Assembly: GCF_000002985.6 (NCBI RefSeq)
Contig: NC_003279.8
Coordinates: forward strand, 3,658,001 to 3,722,000
DNA from: Caenorhabditis elegans
Taxonomy: Eukaryota; Nematoda; Chromadorea; Rhabditida; Rhabditidae
Length of the DNA: 64,000 nt
Direction: 5' to 3'
In this document: in pieces, positions 48,097-58,700 of the stretch
How the letters are laid out: every line of letters starts with the position of its first letter
Position numbering within the stretch: position 1 is the stretch's first letter
Made by a program: the position numbers and the translations under genes
Notes under the pieces: generated by a model
The model's input: the letters and a program-made list of their open reading frames with translations, nothing else
Databases searched by the model: none
What the model was told of the DNA's origin: nothing

Positions 48097-51000
48097 TCAT
48101 GTTTCATCGGGCTCATTGGCTTTGAATTTCAAAGCTTCATCGTCAGAATGAGATCTGAAACACATCGATTTACTTGATTATTACTTATAAGTTCCCCCAA
48201 ACCTCATATGCGTACGAATCCCTCGCATACTGAATGCTCGGTAGCCGCACACCAAACATGTGAATGTCTTCGTTGTCTGATGCGATGATCGAATGTGCAT
48301 AGATAGCTGCGAGGACGATGTCGGCACAAAATCGCATTTTGTACACTTCTCCGGTACCTACAAATCTCCTTTTTTTTCTTTCTTTTTTCGTTCTCAACTC
48401 AAGCTTGTGCACAAGCTCTCTTTCACTGGCTCGCCATAATTCAAGATTGCAATCAGAAAGAGGCTCGGAGAGATCACGAAAACTGATAAACTGGGAAATG
48501 AAGAAACTGAGAAATAAAAGTGTATCTCACCTTTCTCAAAGAATCATTTCTGTGTGGTCCACCACCTGGAGATGATACACGAGTTGTGTGGCTACAGTAC
48601 AGTTGCTTATGCGCGTCATACGTGGTCTGAGACGAAAACGAGACTCCACAAGTGCACGAGAATGGTCTTTCCGGGTAGATTGGCTCACTGCTCGAGCTTT
48701 TTGAAGTTGGAGAACAACTGGCTGAGAGTGATGGAACACTTGGTGCATGGGGTGATGAGGATAAATCCAGAGGAGTTGAAGTTCTTACATTCCTGAATAG
48801 AAAAATAAAATAAAAAAGATTTTCATTTATTACGAGAACACGAAATTCTGAAAATGCGTATTACGCAACATATTTGACGCGCAAAATATCAAAACTACAG
48901 TAGTTCTTTAAATGACTATTGTAGCGCTTGTGTCGATTTACGGGATCGTTTTTCGAAATGAATTATTTATCAATAGAATATTAAAAATTAGAAACGAATG
49001 GAATATCACTGCCGCTTTTCAAAAATATATGCGAACAAGCCCATAAATAGGCACAAGCGCTACAGTAGTCAATTAAAGTAGTTTTCGCTTCGAGATATTT
49101 TCGCGTCAAATTTGTCGCACATTTGTCGCATTCTGAGTTTTGTATTCCCGTTATATAAAGGTTAAAAATGTTCCTTTTGAAATCAAGGTCCGCCCCTAAA
49201 CGTTGGGTCTCGATAGGTATCGGCGCCAAAACTATCAATTTAAATTATTATGTTTTGTCGCCTGTCGTTTTAATTATTTTTAATTTCAAAAATGATGATA
49301 TAAAAATGCATTCTTCAAACATCATTTTGACATGAATACATATCATGAAAAACAGCAAAAAAGTCGAAAAATGGTTGAAAACGTTTGGATTTTGCCGTCA
49401 ATTCCTACCAGGACCACATGGAGTCAGAAAGTCCCATTTCGCTTTGATCTTCAAAAAATGGCGGGAGGAGAGACGCAGACATCTCATCTGATTTTGCATG
49501 ATTAAGAGCATGCTGACGTCACATTTTTTCCGGAAAAAAATTCCCGCATTTTTTGTAGATCAAAGTGCAATGAGACTGTTTGACACCACGTGCAGGACCC
49601 CACATTTCGGGGCGGAGCGTTTTTAATTATCTGTGGAGCGCGCTTGCATAATAAGACTGTGTTGCAAAAGAAAAAACCAACTTCTCATCCAAATTGATAA
49701 TAGGAATCTGCACGGAGAGTTTCGAAGTTGAAAAGTTTGGCATTTCCAATTTTCTCTTGTTATGAATGAGCAAAGGATTTGAGTTGATTAATGCCGAATT
49801 TCGTCCAATAGTAACAGGACCCACTACCTAAAAGTTCAATTGAAATTAACAACTAGCTTTCAAACTGAGTTACCTGAAAGGGATTCTGCTGAAAGAGGTC
49901 ATGAAACGCCATTGGCAACAAAATAACATTTTGTTGTTTTCGAGAATCCGCATTTTCAACTACATTTCCGAGTTTCTTCTTACTACAGTACAAATCTTCA
50001 TGAACTTTCAAATTGTGAAGGGAGTTGAATTTTGCCACGTGACAGTGTGGACATTCGTGTTCTGAAATTTCGAAATGCAGTTCTTTTCGAAAAGCAAAAA
50101 AGCTCACTTTTCTCCAACTTTTCTTGCTCCAGACGATAGTTCATATCAGCGACAAGAATGGCTCGAAGTGGCTCCACGGTCGTCAGATTTTTTGTGAAAA
50201 GAATTGTGAACACGGGACCTGAAACATTGGCCTAGGTGAAGTTGAAATTTCAAAAAAGTCGTTTGGTGGACTAATTAGTGAAAGCTAGGCAGGACATGAA
50301 TTGTCTTTGAGTGCAAAAATATCCGTTTGGGTGGCCTAGTTTTCAATTTCTAGGCCATGTCGTGTGGCTCGCATACCTGTCTGCATAATGACACAATTAG
50401 CTAGAAGTGGACCTTGGGCTGCTTGAATTCTCCGCGTCACTGGATTCGATTCCATCTCGAAACCCATCGATTCACCGGTGAAGTTGGAGAGCTGGAAATT
50501 AAGGAGGTTCTACGGTGCATTTGTGCGGGGAATATGGTGTATTGTGTCTGTCGAATCAGAAGAATTCAATGCGCCAAAAGTTACGCGCAAATTTGAGAAC
50601 CCACCGGTAGTCAGAATCCAGTTTTGATCTACAGATATTGCGCCAACTTCTATAACTTACAGTATATGCTTTAACTTACAGTAATCCTCAACAGTTGTCC
50701 ATTGCCGCTCACAGAATACGGTCCAACACAATCGCCACATCTAAACTCGATTGGTGCGGTCATAACTTGTTTTCGTATTGACTGCAAACTTTTGATGATA
50801 ATTCAGTCCTCAATATTCAACAAAAAAAGTTTTACGCGATGTGTAAATTTAATTTTCTAATTTTTTTTGCGTTATTTTTGTAATTTTGAATTTATATTTA
50901 TCATCATTTCCCTATTCATTAATCAATATTTTTGTTTGTCAAATGTAGCGTTTTGGGTCTCGCAACGCTTAATTCTTTTGAGTTTACTGTACTGTAATTT

Positions 51001-51220
51001 CACCTTTCATAAGAAAACCGATAATAAAAATAAGAACAAATCAAATTTCAACAAGTTGTCAGAAAAAGGTGCAAGATAACATTACTTATTAGAAGAGCAC
51101 ACCTTTTTGCATTTCACAAAAATTTGTAGTGTCGAGACCGGGTTTGAAGCAAAAATCAAAAAATCTACTGTAACTCACGCTAGCTATTGTATTATGCAGA
51201 ATCGATTGGTTTACATCCAT
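48097..51220 (-). CDS. FOG/U-shaped-like zinc-finger protein (two CCHC and two C2H2 fingers)
   Basis: Probable nuclear transcription cofactor. Nine exons (51179-51220, 50680-50781, 50377-50491, 50108-50218, 49874-50061, 49682-49827, 48531-48792, 48203-48357, 48097-48154) sum to 1179 nt and 392 aa, all in phase. The start MDVNQSILHNTIAS is the first ATG before a GTGAGT donor, close to a tatataaa box. Residues about 15-123 resemble the divergent PR-like domain at the front of FOG and PRDM proteins. Fingers: CCHC at about 127-149 (CPHC...H-x4-C), CCHC at about 281-301 (CTC...H-x4-C), C2H2 at about 327-348 and another at about 356-376. The H-x4-C spacing is the FOG hallmark used to bind GATA-factor fingers. 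A Ser/Pro-rich linker (235-275) lies between. An unspliced alternative would end FGGTYK. I do not know a symbol for it. Confidence 0.75.
48831..49155. repeat. gcgcaacatatttgacgcgc-type inverted repeat
   Basis: Arms run from ttacgagaacacgaaattc to the matching gtattcccgtta end, with a central spacer of about 140 bp. It lies in the FOG-like gene's intron 48793-49681. Confidence 0.8.
49180..49650. repeat. Two nested inverted-repeat elements
   Basis: The outer element (arms cgcccctaaacgttgggtctcg ... cggggcggagcg) belongs to the family at 47575. Its right arm is interrupted by a second element (about 49413-49592) of the gtgtcag family seen at 8867. The hexamer caggac is found on both sides of the inner element, as expected for a target-site duplication. 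Both lie in the same FOG-like intron. Confidence 0.75.
50950..51145. repeat. TTTAAA-family palindromic repeat
   Basis: Arms with gggtctcgcaacgc and gtgtcgagaccggg face each other, with degenerate central blocks. It lies in the first intron of the FOG-like gene. Confidence 0.65.
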
Positions 51221-52014
51221 TGTATATAAATGAAGTGGCCGAATGAGAAAACGAAAGAAGAGGCTTCCGACGAAGAAAGATGGGCTCGAGTGAGCGATAA
51301 GATCTCAGGGACAACGCGGGGCGCAGAGCAAGTTGTGCGTGCTCCGGCACTCCGAGTCACACAGATTTTGATGATAAGGTGAAGAAGAAGAAGACAAAAG
51401 GAAGATTGGGAAGAGCAGATGAAGTGACTGAACAACTGAAATAGATTGAATCTCCGGTTGGAATGAATATTAGATTAGTAGAGATTTGAGAGGAAAAGTT
51501 GAGTAGTGAACATTGCGCGTGAAATGTGATGCATTGAGTTGGCAGGTGCTTTAAGAGCAAAATATGAAATTTTAATAGAGAAAATCTAATGTTTTAAACT
51601 TCTGAATATTGCTTTGTTTTTGAAATTAATTATTTATGAGAATCTCCAAAGTACTGTCAGATTGAAGCCTTTTACCTTAGTGCATAATTTGAGCTACGGT
51701 AATTATTTTTTTGCGTATTAAATGTGCTTACACTTCAACAGTTTAAAGGTACATAGATGTTTCTAGAATATTTTCATAGATGGCTGATTCAAAATTAAAA
51801 GCTCTATATAGTAAAGTAATATTATAACATTGACTTTTGCCTACCGAATATCTCAATTATCGCCGTCTTCCTTACTGATCATTATCTACCCCAATTTTTA
51901 TCTTTAATCAGTTACCACAATCTCTTATCATCTGTGATTCAGTTTAACTATACATGTAGGGATGTTCCCAGTTGTCGACTGTAGACATTTCACTAGGTTG
52001 AGGCGTGACGGGGG

Positions 52015-52062
<48 letters not shown>

Positions 52063-52428
52063 CCCTTCTCGCGCCCTATCCGTGCAATTCACTTATATAC
52101 ACGCTATAGCTATACAGCGAACTTTATTTTCTTCTTCTACGGTTTCAAAGGCGCACGTATTTATGCGAAATGGTCTCACCACGCGTTACTCATTAATGTT
52201 TTTTTTTTTCAATCAATGGGTTGCGCGTAGCGAGGCCATTCCGCTTAAATACGCGTTTATTTTTTTATCAATATAATATCAATTGGAATTATTTTAAATG
52301 AAAGAGAAAAAACCCCAAAGCAGAGTTCAAAAGATGTTCGTGCACGATCGTGTAGCAGCAAATCGGCGGCCGAGTTTTTTCTTTCATTTCCGCGGCCGCA
52401 CAATAATCATGACGGTTTTACTGCATGA

Positions 52429-52465
<37 letters not shown>

Positions 52466-53017
52466 TCTCGGCCATCAAGGTTTTCATGCAAAATTCAAGT
52501 TATCGACAGTTTCCGAAACGCAAAAACATGTGCCAATTTTTTCTCAGAAAAAAACTCACGAAAAATCAGGATAGTGCATACTATAAAAAATAAAATACTG
52601 AAAGTATGTATTCTCACAGTTCTCTCTAAAAGCCGCCACGTGGCAATGTCAAAAATTCAAAAGTGCCACCGGTTTTTTTCGAATTAAAACTCAAAAAAGT
52701 GATAAAAATGTATTATTACTGATGAAAATGTGAGGAAGAGGAAAAAGAAAGTGAGCCTGTGTGATATTATCATATCAGTTGAATTGAATCAGTGGAGTAT
52801 GTGCTGATAGGGTTTCTTATCAGTTTCAACTAAAAAAACTAAACGACACCGATTGATTGCAAAACATCAGCTGATTGCAGATGTATGACGTGGCAGGAGG
52901 CACTGAAAAGCAAAAAAAGGTTCAGGAAATGTAGGAAAAAGGAAAAGCGGTGATAAAACTATAAAATATGAGGTAACCGGAAACGGGACAGAAGGATTGT
53001 TCAGAGAGGGTTCTACA
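51221..53017. other. Intergenic region between divergent FOG-like and secreted-protein genes
   Basis: About 1.8 kb containing the FOG-like promoter (tatataaa near 51222-51229), a foldback region with opposing CT and GA tracts (51960-52470), and AT-rich sequence. Frames at 51962-52276 and 52298-52687 translate the dinucleotide runs and are not genes. A GATA palindrome-like cluster (gctgatagggtttcttatcag) sits near 52802-52824. Confidence 0.5.
52018..52462. repeat. Opposed (CT)n and (GA)n tracts with inverted flanks
   Basis: A CT tract at about 52018-52060 and a GA tract at about 52432-52462 are reverse complements. Between them, cacgtatttatgcgaaatgg (about 52155) and an inverted diverged copy (ccattccgcttaaatacgcg, about 52236) form a second stem. 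Confidence 0.8.
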
Positions 53018-55113
53018 ATGCATCTTTTCACCGAATTCCTACTATTTTTTGGGTTTTTCTTAAAAATCGTAAGTTAGGAAAGATTCTGTGTTAATTTTTT
53101 TCTTGTTAATCTTAAGGTAGATCCAGAAAAACTGGACAACATTTTTTTGGTGTTCATTACAGTACCCAAGAGCATTTTTTATTCCTCATAATCAGAAAGA
53201 CACTTTGAATTTTTTTAAAAATGAACTCCAAAAAATATAGAAACCTTCCAGGAATCAGCACTAGAAAGCAGTTTTCCACTAAAAGTCCTTCCGTTGAAAT
53301 TCGGGGAAAATCCAAAAAATCATGAAAGAGTGTACTACTCCGAGGAGAGTGTGATCAATATTTTTAGTAAGTTTGAGGTCCTACCACGAAGTTTTTTAAA
53401 TGTTTAATTTACGTAATTCAACCATTTGAGATCATTTTGTAAAATTGACATCCCAATAAAAGAATGTTCCAATAAATTAAAAAAAAAACAAATTACAGTT
53501 ATATTTGGTCACTATACAAAATTCGAATTGAGTAACCGAATATAGCCGTAATTTTTTGAAAAAGGGCAAGGTAAAATTTTTAATATTTTCACTAGTTCGA
53601 TTTTACAGAAGTTTCAGTCAAAATTATGGCAAATTGCCAAATTTAGAAAAATTGAAATTTTATAGAAACATTCTTGCAGGTTTGAATCTATAGAGGTTCA
53701 TAATATTCTAGCTTTCGTTTGTTTTAATTCAATTTTTTTGAAAATTCATTTTCCCACCATTGAAGTTTTTTAAAAGCATTTCTCTACTAATTTTAATTCA
53801 GAATATTCTGGTTACACTCCACTAAACTTCTCAACATCCTCCCCATATGGCCTTGCAACTCCTGATACAGATTGTGAAGTAATCGACACGCTGTGCCCAC
53901 AACTCACTCAAATATTCCATGTCAGTGTAAACGGTCTACCAAAATTAGTAACCTATGAGGAATTAAAAGACAATGACACTATGGAAATCGTAGAAGAAGC
54001 TGGTTATGTTGGGGCATGGCCTGGTTACTGTGGTACATCGGATGGAGCTCTCGTCGAAATGTTCTCCCCGATTCTTAAAACATTCCGATATGCTACGTCA
54101 AATGAGGATATTCTCTAGGCGAGATGGAATGCAGATCGACAATTTTGGAGGCCTACTAAAGTATTTGGGTACATGTTTAATGCGAGTAACCCTGACAGAA
54201 CTGTGTAAGTTTTAAATTTGAAAATTTCAAAAATTAAGTTAAAATTTCAGAAACTACCCGTTTAATTCCATGCGGCCATTGGAGAACGTGGTGTTTGTTA
54301 GTTATTTTCTATTTTTTCTATTTTTGCCCGGAAAAGTAATATTCAAATTATTATTTTGTTTTAGAACAAAATTCTCCTTCGACTCCGTCCAATATTGCGT
54401 GTAAGAAACCCTGAAGGACTGGTCGCATTCACCACTTCGTTCCGCAACAATGAATACCTGAAGAACTACAAATTCGACAAAGTCTACAATGTTTCGTTGA
54501 TCGATTCCACCACAAATGTTACTGTTATATCGGATGCATGCGGGAAAATGACATTGCTTTACGAGTTTTTCAACCCGATGACAATGACATATCGATTGAA
54601 AACTTCCGCGAGAAGTAGTGACCCGAATGATGATTATGAAGAGGTAAGGAGAACTGTCACCGTGCCAGTGAATTCAGAAAATTATTTCCACCTTTTTGTA
54701 GATCCCATTTTCATAGATTCCCCATTTTGTAGAACGTCTTTTCGTAGATCTACTTTTCGTGGAACCTCTTTTCATTTAACCTCTTTCGTAGAACCTTTTT
54801 CGTAAGTCCCACTTCATAGATCATCTTTTTGTAGATACTTTTTTGTAGATCACTTTTTGTAGATCGTTTGCAAAAAACCTACTTTCAGATGGTAAAACGA
54901 GCTGGCTACGTGTTCCGCGAGGAGTCATCTGCTCTTCGATGCCTCGGCGAGATCCAACCAATCGTCGAGTTCCAGAATCCAGCAAAACCATCTGATATTC
55001 ATTATGCTTCATCGCCGGAGGAGATTCAAGAGTACACTTCCGTCAAAAAATGGACTAATTTGGGTCGAATGGGCTTCACTAGTTGGGGAAATTTTGCGTT
55101 TGCAAAGCGTTGA
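53018..55113 (+). CDS. Unknown secreted protein with an in-frame TAG
   Basis: Six exons (53018-53068, 53252-53366, 53802-54204, 54251-54290, 54365-54643, 54889-55113) join in phase to 1113 nt. The product starts with a clear signal peptide (MHLFTEFLLFFGFFLKI) and has possible N-glycosylation sites (NFS, NAS, NVT) and several Cys residues, so it is probably secreted or lumenal. I do not recognise a domain. Exon 3 carries TAG at 54116-54118 in frame; coding-like sequence continues on both sides (...FRYATSNEDIL, then ARWNADRQFWRPTKVF...). Either the gene is broken, or a further intron ends at this ctctag; a phase-0 donor exists at about 54045 (gtcgaa) but is weak. The last exon ends FAFAKR. Treat the central part as uncertain. 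Confidence 0.6.
54690..54880. repeat. Degenerate tandem repeat in an intron of the secreted-protein gene
   Basis: The words ttttcgtagatc, ttttgtagatc and tttcgtagaacc recur at roughly 15-20 bp intervals through the intron 54644-54888. Spacing is irregular and units are diverged. Confidence 0.7.
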
Positions 55114-55763
55114 ATAATTCCATTTGAATATAAACAAATTTCATTTCATTTCCGACGGAAAAAATATTTTTCAAAAATGAAAATAAAAAGTACAACCAAA
55201 AAAGAATAGTAATCAAGATTAATGAGATGATGGGAACAAAAAAGCAAATTTTGGAAGGAGGCGAGGAGGTGTGTGTTTGTGGAATTTTAAGAATCAAAAG
55301 AGAGTGAGAGAGAGAGAGAGGGGATAACCGTATATAATGATCTACTTGAGGGTGAGAATCTTGAATCCGCAGATTCTTCTACGTAAGGAGTTGGTGGGCA
55401 CCGGTCCGAGAGGACTTCACAATTTTGTTGCCAATGACGGAATGGGGGGGGGGGGGGGTGGATAAAGATTAGAGACAGGCAAATAAAGTGGCACTTGATA
55501 GTGAGTAGAATGCTTGTTTGTATCAAAAAGAATTGTATTTTATAGCTACATTTTTCTAACAGAAGGATCAAGGTTTGCTTGATGGAAAAAACGAGAGAGA
55601 GAGTGAGAGATTATATCACATAAAACGAAACAAAAACTGATGGAATGTGGGTGAGGCACGTACTAGTGTGTTGTAGTATCACCGGACTAAAACCACAACT
55701 CGTGAACTGTTGTAAACTAATGATGATATCTGATAATGAGGAGAAAATGAGAGATGTACAGAT
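55114..55763. other. Convergent intergenic region with a poly-G tract
   Basis: This 650-bp interval lies between the stop codons of two converging genes. It holds a GA run near 55305-55322 and a 15-base G tract at 55444-55458. It probably holds both 3' UTRs; no gene was seen. Confidence 0.6.
55444..55458 (+). repeat. Mono-G tract (15 G)
   Basis: Fifteen consecutive G residues, able in principle to form a G-quadruplex. Long G tracts in worms are known sites of deletion when the FANCJ-like helicase DOG-1 is lost. Confidence 0.85.
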
Positions 55764-58700
55764 TCAGGATCGTCTTGATCCATTTTTGACGAGACGCTTC
55801 AGTACTCGTTGTATATGTCTTTTGGATAATTTCTTGGTGTCCACTTCTGGAAGACCATCGGACGATGATTGTGGAGGATCGATGGAGGATGTCGATGGAA
55901 TGGATGAGGTTTTTGGCGGTTTTGGAGATGGATTCGATGGATCGTACGGCTGAAAAATTAGTTTTTGTTGGAGAGGTTTCAAAAAAAATCATGTATTTGG
56001 GAGTTGTCCCCAAATTCATAACGACTAACATTAAAAAAGAAATAGAAATTCGAAACGAAATGCTAAAAATGTTTTATATTTGAATTCAGAATAGTGCCAC
56101 TAATATATATTTTTTTTAATTGCGCAAAGGTGGACGACTGACCAATCACAATGCTCAAGGGGCGTGGTTAAACTCTCTGATTGGTCGGCTCTTACATTTT
56201 CGCGCGAATTCAATCATGGTCTTAAAAATGAGCTTCATATCAATGTTTTTTGGAATAAATTTGAGAGGGTGTTCTCTTTAAAAAATTCTCAAGTTTCACA
56301 TCTATTTGTATCAAATTTTTCAACGAACTCTAATAACTCACTCTAAAATCTCGGACAACCTTCTTTGGATGCGTAAACTCTGTGAAAACATATGAATTCG
56401 TGTTGATTGGATATCTGTTCTTCGGTGGAACCTTTTCAAACACTCGTTGAGTCTTTCCAATTTGCATCTCACAAAGGAACACGTCGTCTTCTTTGAACTT
56501 TGGAACTTTTGGTCTTCCCTTGCACCATGTTGCAGTGTCCAATACGAGACATCTACCGATTACCTCATCGAGTGGAAGAGTCTCATAATATGGAGTTGCA
56601 AACACTTCCTTCTTACTGAATACTCGTCCAGCATCTGCATAAGTTTCATGAGGCCACGCGTAGAAGGATCCGAAAACGAAGCGATTGTTTCCAGGACAAA
56701 CGAATAATCTTTCGACACGGAATATTCTTGCATTCTTCCGATCCACTTTCTCAATGGGCAATGGAGATGTTGCAGCTTTGGGGAATCGATATTTGTTTGT
56801 ATCTTTTTGCTTTGAACCTTTCTTTTCCTCTCGGAGATTTCGAAGCATAGCCTTGTGATCCTCGGGTAGTACACGATTCACATAGACCGTTTCATTCAAA
56901 ACCACTTGAATACCACGACGATTGATCAATGATCTATAGTAATCACAGTTCTCAAATCGAACATCTGGTTGTTCAGTGAGTTTAACGTCTGCCGATGGTC
57001 GTAGTCCATTCTGTTTGTTCGTGCAAAAGTCGCAAATGTACTCGCCATCGTCTGACGGCGGGTTTTTTGATTTTTGAGCCTTTTCATTACTTCTAACGAC
57101 ATATTGGCAACAGTCGACATGAAGCCAGAAATGACAGGTATCACATTGAACCATTGTTCCTTCCTCGTCAAGTGCTCCACAGATGCATCGAACCGCGTTT
57201 CCTTTTTTGTTGGTACTGTACGACTCCCAAGCATCGTCGGGATCGTAGGAGCCAATCTGAAAATTTTATTATCTTGAATTGAAGCTTTTAGTGTGATATG
57301 GAAAAAAGGTTGCAAAGAACCTAACTCGTCTTTACGTGCAGTATTTTTGGAAAGTTTGAACCAATGGTGTCGAGTTGCGTACCTACCATAAATGGTTTTG
57401 GCACGGTTAAACTTTATGTAGCACATCATCTAGGTCAAGTATCGTAGTCGTTTCAAAAATTTCAAAAAAAAAGGAATTGTTTTCATCATTCAATTTTTTT
57501 AGAGCTATTGCCTGAAGAAACAAAGAAATCCCCTTACATTTTACAATCAAAATTCAGATTTTTTTCAAAGTGAAGGTAGAATGATGCCCAACTTCCTAAC
57601 TTAATGTACACATTTTCTATACTTCCAAGTTTAAAAATAACTAACCGGATACAAAGACTCGAGATAAGACAAATCAGCGTCGCCACGCTTCGATGGAACT
57701 GGTGATGGGCAAGAAGTTGAGAGTGCTCGTGCTCGTGGAGCATTGTCTTTTGCCTTTTTCGATTGAAGAGATGACGAGAGAATTGAAGATGACATGTAGT
57801 GGGATTCGATTGCTCTGAAAACAAATCATATTTTTATTTGCAAACATGAAAAAGTGAACTTACACAAACGCTCGTTCCAAGTCATCATCATCAATCGCTT
57901 CCAACCATTTTCGGAATAAAGAGACAAATTCCACAGGATTCGGATTATTTCCTTTGGTCTTCAAGAATTTTATAATTAATGTGTAATGCGGAAGCATGGT
58001 TCGAGACATGGATCCATCGATTTTTCGAACACGGAATGCAAATGCAGCCAGTACTTGCTTCATTTTTAACCGAATCGATGAGTTCTCATCCATTGGAGTT
58101 TGCAGAATAGCAGGAAGTCCCGAATGCGAAGATCTTTCAATAGTTTTCCTTCGATTTCTGATCACAAACCGTCGGGTCACAATCTTCTCATTCGGATCAG
58201 CACATCTCCATCTGACTCCTCGAATAACTCGTTTGCATTCAGTTGCTCCGCAGTTGCAGGCCATGTCGAACGGCAACAAATCACTCTTGTCAACAGTTAT
58301 TTCAGCATTTGGATTCAAATCAGACAATGCAAAAACACCTGCCCGATAGAATCCATTCACCGACCAAACTTCGAGACGAGAGTTTGGTTTACAAGAATGC
58401 TTGATGAATCGAGCAATGTTCGATCGTTTGGTTGCATCGACGAACAAATGAGCAGCTATCGCAATAATTCTCGGGTCCCGATCTTGAGCAAACTTCTCCT
58501 GAGCTTGTTCCCTTGTGATCACTTCACCAGCGTATTCACACAAAAACTCTCCAGCTCGTCTAGCGATTTTTGTCTTGAGCACTCTCTTGGACCGTGGCCC
58601 ATTTGAAACACAGAGCTTGTTTCCACAATCTTCCTTCCAGAATCGTCGATTCGAGCAATACGGCACAGAACAATCACTGCTACACTGAACTCTCAATGCT

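Noticed and set aside
52298..52687. 129-codon plus-strand frame with an Arg/Glu repeat
   Set aside because: The Arg/Glu run is just the (GA)n microsatellite; no other coding sign.
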